From positions 2,108,001 through 2,172,000 of the forward strand of contig OZ244055.1 of assembly GCA_965214975.1 (NCBI GenBank): 64,000 bases of DNA, written 5' to 3'. Each line of letters starts with the position of its first letter. Within the stretch, counting starts at the first letter, position 1. The position numbers and the translations under genes were made by a program. Below are positions 51,001 through 63,000 of the stretch, piece by piece. The notes beneath the pieces are model-generated. The model saw nothing but the letters and a program-made list of their open reading frames with translations. It made no database searches and was not told the origin of the DNA. The stretch is from JAJEBT01 sp965214975. GTDB lineage: Bacteria; Pseudomonadota; Alphaproteobacteria; MPNO01; UBA830.

Positions 51001-54000
51001 TGGAAGACGTCCGACGGGACCGCACGGGCCGGAACGGACTACGCGGCGGGGAACGGCAGCCTGAGCTTCGGCGCCGGAGAGGACAGCAAGACGATCTCGG
51101 TGACGGTGACGGGCGACGACGCGGACGAGCCGAACGAGACCTTCACCGTGACTCTGTCGAACGCGCCGGGCACGATCCTCGGGAAGGCGGCAGCCACCGG
51201 GACGATCACGGACGACGACGACGCGCCCGCGGTGACGCTGGTCCTGACGCCGGACACGATCGGCGAGAACGGCGGAGTCAGCACGGTGACGGCGACGCTG
51301 GACCGCCCGTCGAGCGCGGCGACGACCGTGACGGTCTCGGCGGAGCCGGTGGCCCCGGCGGTGCCGGGCGACTACACGCTGAGCGCGAACACGACGCTGA
51401 CGATTCCCGCCGACTCCCTGACGAGCACGGGCGTCGTGACGATCGCCGCCGTCGACAACGACGTGGACGCCCTGGACGGGGAGGTGACGGTCTCGGCCGC
51501 GGCGACGAACATGCAAGGGGTCACGACCCCGCAGGCGGTGAAGCTGACGATCGCCGACGACGACGCGCCGGAGCTTTCGGTCGGCGACGCGAGCGTGACC
51601 GAGGGCGACGCGGGCGCCAGCGCGACGATGGCCTTCACGGTGACGCTGAGCCCGGCGGCGACGCTGCCGGTGACGGCGGACTGGAAGACGTCCGACGGGA
51701 CCGCGCGGGCCGGAACGGACTACACGGCGGCGAACGGCAGCCTGAGCTTCGGCGTCGGAGAGGACACCAAGACGATCTCGGTGACGGTGACGGGCGACGA
51801 CGCGGACGAGCCGAACGAGACCTTCACGGTGACGCTGTCGAACGCGCCGGGCGCCACGCTCGCGAAGGCCGCGGGAACCGGGACGATCACGGACGACGAC
51901 GACGCGCCCGCGGTGACGCTGGTCCTGACCCCGGCCTCGGTCGCGGAGGCGGGGGGCGAGAGCGTGGTGACGGCGACCCTGGACCGCCCGTCGAGCGCGG
52001 CGACGACGGTGACGGTGGCGGCCACGCCGGTGTCGCCGACGGTGCCGGGCGACTACGCGCTGAGCGCGAACATGGCGCTGACGATTCCGGCCCACTCCCT
52101 GACGAGCACGGGTGTCGTGACGATCACCGCCGTCGACAACGACGTGGACGCCCTGGACAGGGAGGTGACGGTCTCGGCGACGGCGACGAACAGCCAGGGG
52201 GTCACGGCTCCGGACAGCGTGACGTTGACGATCACGGACGACGACGCGCCGGCGCTGTCGGTCGGCGACGCGAGCGTGACCGAGGGCGACGAGGGCCAGA
52301 GCGCGACGCTGACCTTCACGGTGACGCTGACGCCGGCGGCGACGCTGCCGGTGACGGCGGACTGGAAGACCGCCGACGGGACGGCGGAGGCCGGGACCGA
52401 CTACACGGCGGGGAGCGGCAGCCTGAGGTTCGACACCGGAGAGGAGAGCAAGACCGTCACGGTGACGGTGACGGGCGACGACGCGGACGAGCCGAACGAG
52501 ACCTTCACGGTGACGCTGTCGAACCAGTCGGGCGCTACGCTCACGGACGCCACGGCGACAGGGACGATCACGGACGACGACGACGCGCCCGCGGTGACGC
52601 TGGCCCTGACCCCGGTCTCGATCGGTGAGAACGGCGGAAAGAGCACGGTGACGGCCATCCTGGACCGCCCGTCGAGCGCCGCGACGACGGTGACGGTGTC
52701 GGTCGCGCCGGTGTCGCCGGCGGTGCCGGGCGACTACACGCTGAGCGCGAACACGACGCTGACGATTCCCGCCGACTCCCTGACGAGCACAGGTGTTGTG
52801 ACGATCGCCGCCGTCGACAACGACTTGGACGCCCTGGACAGGGAGGTGACGGTCTCGGCCACGGCGACGAACAGCCAGGGGATCAAGGCCCCGCGGGACG
52901 CGACGCTGACCATCGCCGATGACGACGCGCCGGAGCTTTCGGTCGGCGACGCGAGCGTGACCGAGGGCGCTGCGGGCATCAGCGCGACGATGGCTTTCAC
53001 GGTGACGCTGAGCCCGGCGGCGACGCTGCCGGTGACGGTGGACTGGAGGACCGCCGACGGGACGGCGACTGCCGGGACGGACTACACGGCGGGGAGCGGC
53101 AGGCTGAGATTCGACACCGGAGAGGACAGCAAGACCGTCACGGTGACGGTGACGGGCGACGACGCGGACGAGCCGAACGAGACCTTCTCGGTGATCCTGT
53201 CGAACCAGTCAGGCGCGACGCTCGGGGATGGCACGGCAATCGGGACGATCACGGACGACGACGGTCCGCCTGCGGTGACGCTGAAGCTGGGTCCGGCCTC
53301 GATCGGCGAGAACGGCGGAAAGAGCACGGTGACGGCGATGCTGGACCGCCCGTCGAGCGCGGCGACGACGGTGACGGTGTCGGTCGCGCCGGTGTCGCCG
53401 GCGACGGCGGGCGACTACACGCTGAGCGCGAACCCGGCGCTGACGATTCCGGCCGACTCCCTGACGAGCACGGGCGTCGTGACGATCACCGCCGTCGACA
53501 ACGACGTGGACGCCCCGGACAGGGAGGTGACGGTCTCGGGCACTGCGACGAATGCGCGGGGCGTCACGGCCCCGGACAGCGTGACGCTGACGATCACCGA
53601 CGACGACGCGCCGGAGCTGTCGATCGGCGACGCGAGCGTGACCGAGGGCGCTTCGGGCGAGAGTCCGACGCTGACCTTCACGGTGTCATTGGTCCCGGCG
53701 GCGACGCTTCCGGTGGTGGCGGACTGGAAGACGTCCGACGGGACCGCGGAAGCCGGCACGGACTACACGGCCGGGAACGGCAACCTCAGGTTCGACACCG
53801 GCGAGGACAGCAAGACCGTCACGGTGACGGTGACGGGCGACGACGCGGACGAGCCGAACGAGACCTTCACCGTGACGCTGTCGAACGCACCTGGCGCGAC
53901 GCTTTCGAAGGCGACGGGAACCGGCACGATCACCGACGACGACGATGCGCCCGAGGTGATGCTGGTCCTGACGCCGGCCTCGATCGGCGAGAACGGCGGG

Positions 54001-57000
54001 GAGAGCGCGGTGACGGCGACGCTGGACCGCCCGTCGAGCGCGGCGACGACGGTGACGGTGTCGGTCGCGCCGGTGTCGCCGGCGGTGTCGGGCGACTACA
54101 CGCTCGGCGCGAACACGGTGCTGACGATTCCGGCCCATTCCCTGACGAGCCAGGGGCTGGTGACGATCACGGCCGCGGACAACACCGTGCACGAGGGGGA
54201 CAAGGCGGTGACGGTGTCGGGCGCCGCAGCGAATGCGCAGGGGGCGACCGGACCGCGGGACGTGACGCTGACGATCGCCGAGGACGATGCGGCGCCGGTG
54301 GTGACGGTGGCGGCGGAGACGGCCGCGGTCACGGAAGGCGAGGACGCGGTGTTCGTCCTGACCCGGGCGAGCGCCGACGTCACCACGCCGCTGGCCGTGG
54401 ATTTCACGCTCGCCGACCCGGACGCGGCGCTGGCCGGGGAGGCGCCGGCCACGGCCACGATCCCGGCCGGCGAGACCACGTCTAGGGTGACACTGGCAAC
54501 CGACGACGACGCGACCCACGAGCCCGACGCGACGCTGACCCTGACGCTGACCGACGGCGACCTCTACGATCCGGGTGCGGTATCGTCGGCGACGGTGACT
54601 GTGCGCGACAACGAGCCGCCGGGCCAGGACTCGGCGCTGGATGCGGCGGTGACGGTGGCGGCGGACAGAGCCGTGGTCACGGAGGGCGAGAGCGCGGTCT
54701 TCACGCTGACTCGGGTCGGCGAGGTGACGGAGGCGTTGGTGGTGACCCTCGAGGTAGCGGGGGGCGATGGGGTGCTGGCGGGCGCGCCGCCGACCGAGGC
54801 CGCCTTCGGGGCCGGAGCGGCGACGACGCGGGTGACGCTGGCGACCGGCGACGACGAGGTCGACGAGCCGCACGCCGAGCTGACGCTGACGGTGATCGAC
54901 GGCGACGGCTACTACCCGGGTGCGTCCTTCGAGGACGAGGTCACGGTGCGGGACGACGACGATGCGCCGACGGTGACGCTGGTCCTAACCCCGGCCTCGA
55001 TCGCGGAGGCCGGGGGCGAGAGCACGGTGACGGCGACACTGGACGTTGCGTCGAGCGAGGAGACGACGGTGACGGTGTCGGTCGCGCCGGTGTCGCCGAC
55101 GCTCGCGGGCGACTACGCGCTGGGTCCGAATGCGGTGCTGACGGTCGCGGCGGGGGAGACGGACAGCACGGGTGTCGTGACGATCACCGCCGTCGACAAC
55201 GACGTGGACGCCCTGGACAAGACGGTCACGGTCTCGGCGACGGCGGCGAACAGCCAGGGGGTCACGGCCCCGCAGGCGGTGAAGCTGACGATCGCCGACG
55301 ACGACGCGCCGGAGCTGTCGATCGGCGACGCGAGCGCGGACGAGGGCGCTTCGGGCGAGAGTCCGACGCTGACCTTCACGGTGTCATTGGTTCCGGCGGC
55401 GACGCTGCCGGTGACGGTGGACTGGAAGACCGCCGACGGGACGGCGACCGCCGGAACGGACTACACGGCCGGGAGCGGCAGCCTGACGTTCAACACCGGC
55501 GAGAACAGCAAGACGATCACGGTGACGGTGGCGGGCGACGACGCGGACGAGCCCAACGAGACGTTCACGGCGACGCTGTCGAACGCGCCGGGCGCGACGG
55601 TCACGGATGGCACGGCGACCGGGACGATCAGGGATGATGACGGTCCGCCGACGGTGACATTGGTCCTGACCCCGGCCTCGGTCACGGAGGCCGGGGGCGA
55701 GAGCACGGTGACGGCCGTCCTGGACCGCCCGTCGAGCGCCGCGACGACCGTGTTGGTGTCGGTCGCGCCGGTGTCGCCGGCGGCGGCGGGCGACTACACG
55801 CTGAGTCCGGATCCGGTGCTGACGATTCCCGCCGACTCCCTGACGAGCACGGGCACGGTGACGATCACCGCCGTGGACAACGACGCGGACGCGCTGGACA
55901 GGGAGTTAACGGTCTCGGCGACGGCGGCGAACAGCCAGGGGATCACGGCCCCGCAGGCGGTGACGCTAACGATCACCGATGACGACGCGCCGGAGCTGAC
56001 GATCGCCGACGCGAGCGTGGACGAGGGCGCTTCGGGCGAGAGCGCGATGCTGACCTTCACGGTGACTCTGATCCCGCCGGCGACGCTGCCGGTGACGGCG
56101 GACTGGAAGACGTTCGACGGGACCGCGCGGGCCGGGACGGACTACACGGCGGGGAACGGCAGCCTCAGGTTCGACACCGGCGAGAACAGCAAGACGATCA
56201 CGGTGACGGTGGCGGGCGACGACGCGGACGAGCCGAACGAGACCTTCACCGTGACGCTGTCGAACGCGCCGGCCGCGACCCTCGGGAAGGAGACGGCCAC
56301 CGGGACGATCTGGGACGATGACGACGCGCCCGCGGTGACGCTGGTCCTGACCCCGGCCTTGATCACGGAGGCCGGGGGCGAGAGCACGGTGACGGCGACG
56401 CTGGATCGCCCGTCGAGCGCGGCGACGACGGTGACGGTGTCGGTCGCGCCGGTGTCGCCGGCGGCGGCGGGCGACTACACGCTGAGCGGGAACGCGGCGC
56501 TGACGATTCCGGCCGGCGAGACCGCAAGCACGGGCGCCGTGACGATCGCCGCCGTTGACAACGACGTGGATGCCCTGGACAGGGAGGTGACGGTCTCGGC
56601 GACGGCGGCGAACAGCCAGGGGATCACGGCTCCGCAGGCGGTGACGCTGACGATCGCCGACGACGACGCGCCGGAGCTGTCGGTCGGCGACGCGAGCGTG
56701 GACGAGGGGGACGAGGGCCAGAGCGCGACCCTGACCTTCACGGTGTCATTGGTCCCGGCGGCGACGCTGCCGGTGACGGCGGACTGGAAGACGTCCGACG
56801 GGACGGCGGAGGCCGGGACGGACTACGCGGCGGGGAGCGGCAGCCTGAGATTCGACACCGGCGAGAACAGCAAGACGATCTCGGTGACGGTGGCGGGCGA
56901 CGACGCGGACGAGCCGAACGAGACCCTCACCGTGACGCTGTCGAACGCGCCGGGCGCGATCCTCGGGAAGGCGACGGGCACCGGGACGATCACGGACGAC

Positions 57001-60000
57001 GACGATGCGCCGACAGTGACGCTGGTCCTGACGCCGGACACGATCGGGGAGAACGGCGGGAAGAGCGTGGTGACGGCCACCTTGGACCGCCCGTCGAGCG
57101 CCGAGACGACCGTGACGGTCTCGGCGGAGCCTGTGGATCCGGCGGTGCCGGGCGACTACGCGCTGAGCGCGAACCCGGCGCTGACGATTCCGGCCGGCGA
57201 GACCGCGAGCACGGGCGTCGTGACGATCGCCGCCGTCGACAACGACGTGGACGCCCTGGACAGGGAGGTGACGGTTTCGGCCACGGTGGCGAACGTCCAA
57301 GGGGTCACGGCCCCGGAAAACGTGACGCTGACGATCGCCGACGACGACGCGCCGGAGCTGTCGGTCGCCGACGCCAGCGTGGACGAGGGCGCTTCGGGCG
57401 AGAGCGCGATGCTGACCTTCACGGTGACTCTGATCCCGCCGGCGACGCTGCCGGTGACGGCGGACTGGAAGACCGCCGACGGGACCGCGCAGGCCGGGAC
57501 GGACTACACGACGGGGAGCGGCAGCCTGAGCTTCGGCGCCGGAGAGGACAGCAAGACCGTCACGGTGACGGTGACGGGCGACGACGCGGACGAGCCGAAC
57601 GAGACGTTCACGGTGACGCTGTCGAATGCGCCGGGCGCCACGCTCGCGAAGGCGACGGGAACCGGAACGATCACGGACGACGACGGCCCGCCGGCGGTGA
57701 CGCTGGTCCTGACCCCGGCCTCGATCGCGGAGGCCGGGGGCGAGAGCGCGGTGACCGCGACCCTGGACCGCCCGTCGAGCGCGGCGACGACGGTGACGGT
57801 GTCGGTCGCGCCGGTGGATCCGGCGGTGCCGGGCGACTACACGCTGAGCGCGAACGCGGAGCTGACGATTCCGGCCGACTCCCTGACGAGCACCGGCGAG
57901 GTGACGATCACCGCCGTGGACAACGACGTGGACGCCCTGGACAGGGAGGTGACGGTCTCGGCCACGGCGGCGAACAGCCAGGGGATCACGGCCCCTCGGG
58001 ACGCGACGCTGACGATCGCCGACGACGACGCGCCGGAGCTGTCGGTCGGCGACGCGAGCGTGACCGAGGGCGACGCGGGCGAGAGTCCGACGCTGACCTT
58101 CACGGTGACGCTGAAGCCGGCGGCGACGCTGCCGGTGACGGCGGACTGGAAGACCGCCGACGGGACGGCGGAGGCCGGGACGGACTACGCGGCCGGGAGC
58201 GGAACCCTGACGTTCAATTCCGGCGAGGAGAGCAAGACCGTGACCGTGACGGTGACGGGGGACGACGCGGACGAGCCGAACGAGACCGTCACGGTGACGC
58301 TGTCGAACGCGCCGGGCGCGACCCTCGGGAAGGCCACGGGGACCGGGACGATCACGGACGACGACGGTCCGCCGGCGGTGACGCTGGTCCTGACGCCGGC
58401 CTCGATCGGGGAGAACGGCGGAAAGAGCGTGGTGACGGCGACGCTGGACCGCCCGTCGAGCGCCGAGACGACCGTGACGGTGTCGGCCGCGCCGATGTCG
58501 CCGGCGGTGCCGGGCGACTACACGCTGAGTCCGGATCCGGTGCTGACGATTCCCGCCGACTCCCTGACGAGCACGGGCACGGTGACGATCGCCGCCGTCG
58601 ACAACGACGTGGACGCCCTGGACAGGGAGGTGACGGTCTCGGCCACGGCGGCGAACGTCCAGGGGGTCACGGCCCCGGACAGCGTGACGCTGACGATCGC
58701 CGACGACGACGCGCCGGAGCTTTCGGTCGGCGACGCGAGCGTGGACGAGGGCGCTTCGGGCGAGAGTCCGACGCTGACTTTCACCGTGACGCTGACGCCG
58801 GCGGCGACGCTTCCGGTGACGGCGGACTGGAAGACGTCCGACGGGACGGCGACCGCCGGGACGGACTACACGGCGGGGAGCGGCAGCCTCAGGTTCGACA
58901 CCGGAGAGGACAGCAAGACCGTCGCGGTGACGGTGACGGGCGACGACGCGGACGAGCCGAACGAGACCTTCACCGTGACGCTGTCGAACGCGCCGGGCGC
59001 GACGTTCTCGAAGGCTGCGGCGACCGGGACGATCACGGACGACGACGACGCGCCCGCGGTGACGCTGGTGCTGACGCCGGACTCGGTCGCGGAGAACGGC
59101 GGAGTCAGCACGGTGACGGCGACCCTGGATCGTCCGTCGAACGCGGCGACGACGGTGACGGTCTCGGCGGAGCCGGTGGCCCCGGCGGTGGCGAACGACT
59201 ACACGCTGGTCGGGAGCCAGTTGACGATTCCGGCCCACTCCCTGACGAGTGCGGGCACGGTGACGATCGCCGCCGTGGACAACGAGGTGGACGCGCTGGA
59301 CAGGGAGGTGACGGTCTCGGCGACGGCGGCGAACAGCCAGGGGATCACGGCCCCGCAGGCGGTGACGCTGACGATCGCCGACGACGACGCGCCGGAGCTG
59401 TCGGTCGGAGACGCGAGCGTGGCCGAGGGCGACGCTGGCGCCAGCGCGACCCTGGCCTTCACGGTGACGCTGATCCCGGCGGCGACGCTGCCGGTGACGG
59501 CGGACTGGAAGACGTCCGACGGGACCGCGACCGCGGGGACGGACTACACGGCGGGGAGCGGCAGCCTGAGATTCGACACCGGCGAGGAGAGCAAGACGAT
59601 CACCGTGACGGTGACGGGGGACGACGCGGACGAGCCGAACGAAACCCTCACCGTGACGCTGTCGAACGCGCCGGGCGCGACCCTCGCGAAGGCGACGGCC
59701 ACCGGGACGATCACGGACGACGACGGCCCGCCGGCGGTGACGCTGGTCCTGACCCCGGCCTCGATCGGCGAGAACGGCGGAGTCAGCACGGTGACGGCCA
59801 CCCTGGACCGCCCGTCGAGCGCGGCGACGACCGTGACGGTCTCGGCGGCGCCGACGTCGCCGGCGGTGCCGGGCGACTACGCGCTGAGCGCGAACACGGC
59901 GCTGACGATTCCGGCGGGCCAGACCGCGAGCACGGGCGTCGTGACGATCGCCGCCGTCGACAACGACGTGGACGCCCTGGACAGGACGGTCACGGTTTCT

Positions 60001-63000
60001 GCCACGGCGGCGAACGCCCAGGGGGTCACGGCCCCGCGGGACGCGACGCTGACGATCACCGACGACGACCTGCCGACGGTGACGGTGTCGCCGGAGTCGG
60101 GCGCCGTGACGGAAGGCGCGGACGCGACGTTCGTCCTGACGCGGGCGGGAGTGCTGTCGGACGAGCTGGAGGTGGCCTTCACGGTGGCGGGCGGCGGTGC
60201 GGTGCTGGGCGCTGCGCCTCCGACCGAAGCCACCTTCGACGCCGGTGCCGACACCGTGCGCGTGGCCCTGAAAACCGCGGACGACCGGCGTGACGAACCC
60301 GATGCCACACTGACGCTGACGCTGACCGACGGCGCCGGCTACGACCTGGGCGCGCCGTCCGAGGCCGAGGTCACGGTCGAGGACAACGACGCGACGCCGA
60401 CCCTGACGCTGAACCTGTCTTCGGACTCGATCAGCGAGAACGGCGGGACGGGCACGGTGACGGCGGCCCTGGGCCACCCGTCGAGCGAGGAGACGACGGT
60501 GACGGTGACGGCGGAGGCGGTGTCGCCGGCGGTGGCGACCGACTACACGCTGGTCGGCGGCCGGTTGACGATCGCGGCCGGCGAGACGGCGAGCACGGGC
60601 GAGGTGACGATCGCCGCCGCGGACAACGCCGTGCACGAAGGGAACAAGCGGGTGACGGTGTCGGGCACGGCGACGAACGCCCAGGGGGTCGGCGGTCCGG
60701 ACAGCGTGACGCTGACGATCACCGACGACGACGCGGCGCCGGGTCTGTCGATCGCGGACGCGAGCGTGGCCGAGGGGGATTCGGGCAACGCGACGATGAC
60801 GTTCACGGTGAGGCTGACGCCGCCGGCGGCGGCGCCGGTGACGGTGGACTGGGCTACGTCCGACGGGACGGCGACCGCCGGGACGGACTACACGGCGGGG
60901 AGCGGGAGCCTGGCGTTCGGCGCCGGGGATGGCAGCAGGACGTTCACGGTGACGGTGGCGGGCGACGAGGCGGACGAGCCGGACGAGACGTTCACGGTGA
61001 CGCTGTCGAACGAGACGGGCGCGACGCTCGGGGATGGCACGGGGACGGGGACGATCATCGACGACGACCTGCCTCTCGTCACGGTGACGGCGGAGGCGGA
61101 CACGGTCGCGGAAGGCGCGGACGCGGTCTTCGTCCTGGCGCGGGCGGGGGATCTGTCGGCGACGCTGGACGTGACGTTCGCAGTGGCGGACAGCGGCGCC
61201 GTGCTGGGCGGCGGCCCGCCGACCGAGGCCGCCTTCGACGCCGACGCCGACACCGTGCGGGTGGCGCTGGCGACCGACGACGACGAGGTCGACGAGCCGA
61301 ACGCCACGCTGACGCTGGCGCTGACCGACGGCGACGGCTACGACCTCGGCACGCCGTCCGCGGCCGGGGTGACGGTCGAGGACAACGACGACGATCCTCC
61401 GGACAGGGTGGAAGAGTCCGGTATCGTCGTCACGGTTGCGCGGGTTCGCGACACGGTCACGGAAGGCGAGAACGTGGCGTTCATGCTGACCCGGGAAGAC
61501 ACGGACATGACCGGGCCGCTGGTCGTGAGATTCACGCTTGCCGATCCCGCCGGGGTGCTGGCCCGGGGTCAGGAGATTCCGACCACGGCGACCATTCCGG
61601 CCGGTCGGACCACGGTCACGGTGATCCTGGCGACCGAGGACGACGAGGTCGACGAGTCCGATGCCACGCTGACGCTGACGCTGGATGACGGCGCCGGCTA
61701 CGACCTGGGCACGTCGTTCGAGGCCGCGGTGACGTGCGAGGACAACGACAACGGCGATGCGCCCACGGTGACGGTGGCGGCGGATGCGGACACGGTCACG
61801 GAAGGCGAGGAGGCGGTGTTCGTCCTGACGCGGACGGGAGTGCTGTCGGAAGCGCTGGAAGTGTCCTTCACGCTTGATGACGAGAGCGGTGTGCTGGCAT
61901 CGGAGGAGCCGCCCGCCAGCGCGACCTTCGAGGCCGGTGCGGCCACGGCGCGCGTGTCGCTGGCGACCGAGGACGACCTGGTCGCCGAGCCGGATGCCAG
62001 GGCGGTGCTGACGTTGCGGTCCGGCGCCGCTTACGGGCTGGGGGATCCGTCCGCGGCGACGGTCGTGGTGCGGGACGACGACGGCCTTCAGGTGGTGACG
62101 GTCAGGGCGGTGTCCGGGCGGGCCCCGGAAGCGGAGGCTTCCGCCGGGGCGCTGGCCGCGGTTGCGGGAAGGGAGGCCGCGGAGTCCGGACCGGGACGCT
62201 CGGGGGAACCGTCGGCGACGGTCGCGGAAGGCGGGCAGGCGGTGTTCGAGCTGAGGCGGACAGGGGGGGACGTGTCGGCGGCGTTGACGGTGGAGCTGGA
62301 GGTTTCGGAGCGGGACGGTGACATGGTTCCGGCCGCGCTGGAAGGGGTCCGCCGCGCGAGGTTCGCGCCGGGCGAACGGGACTCGCTGTTCGTTGTGGAG
62401 ACCGACGACGACGGCGTGGCCGAGCCGGACGGCGAGCTGACGGTGGCGGTTCGGCGCAACGGCGGTTTCTACGAGGTCGGCCAGCCGGGCACCGCGACGG
62501 TGAGGCTTGCGGATGCTGGCGGCGCGAGCGTCCTCGCGCAGGGCCGCCGCGCGGGTGCGGCGGCGCTTCTGCGCCGTCATGTGGAGCGGTTCTCGCGGCT
62601 GGCCTCGGATGTGGCGCTGGGCCGCCTGGCCGGGGGCTCCAGGGTCTCGACGGCGGACTTGAGAGCCGATGACGAGGGGGTGAGCGCGAACGGCGAGGTC
62701 GCGGTGGCTCTGCCGTCGGGGTGGGACGGTTGGGGGAACCTGCGGTATTCGGATCTGGGCGGCGCCGCGGATGGCGGGGTGTGGGACGTGTACGCGGGAG
62801 CGGACCGTCTCAGCGCGGACGGTCGGACGGTCTATGGCGTCCTGACCGGATACGAGCCTGGCCGGGTGACGTCGGGAGGCGTGCGGCTGGAGGCCGGTCA
62901 TGTGCAGTTCGGGGTGTACGGGGCGCACCGGCTGAGCGAGACCCTGACGGTTGACGGCGCCCTTGGCTGGGGACGCGGCAAGGGCAGGCTGTCGCGGGTC

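Larger units (their letters stand above)
39324..60066. repeat. Homogenised 681-bp tandem array in the giant gene
   Basis: About 27 copies of a 227-residue unit made of two Calx-beta domains: type A (PELSVGDASV to TITDDD) and type B (PAVTLVLTPASIGENGG to LTIADDDA). The period is 681 bases, seen for instance in recurrences at 39468, 40149, 40830, 41511 and 42192. Two 850-bp modules of different domains interrupt the array (46288-47140 and 54112-54964). Confidence 0.85.

Noticed and set aside
39324..60066. CRISPR array or RTX/hemolysin repeats
   Set aside because: The unit is 681 bp and coding, without spacers. Calx-beta motifs are present and the RTX nonapeptide is absent.
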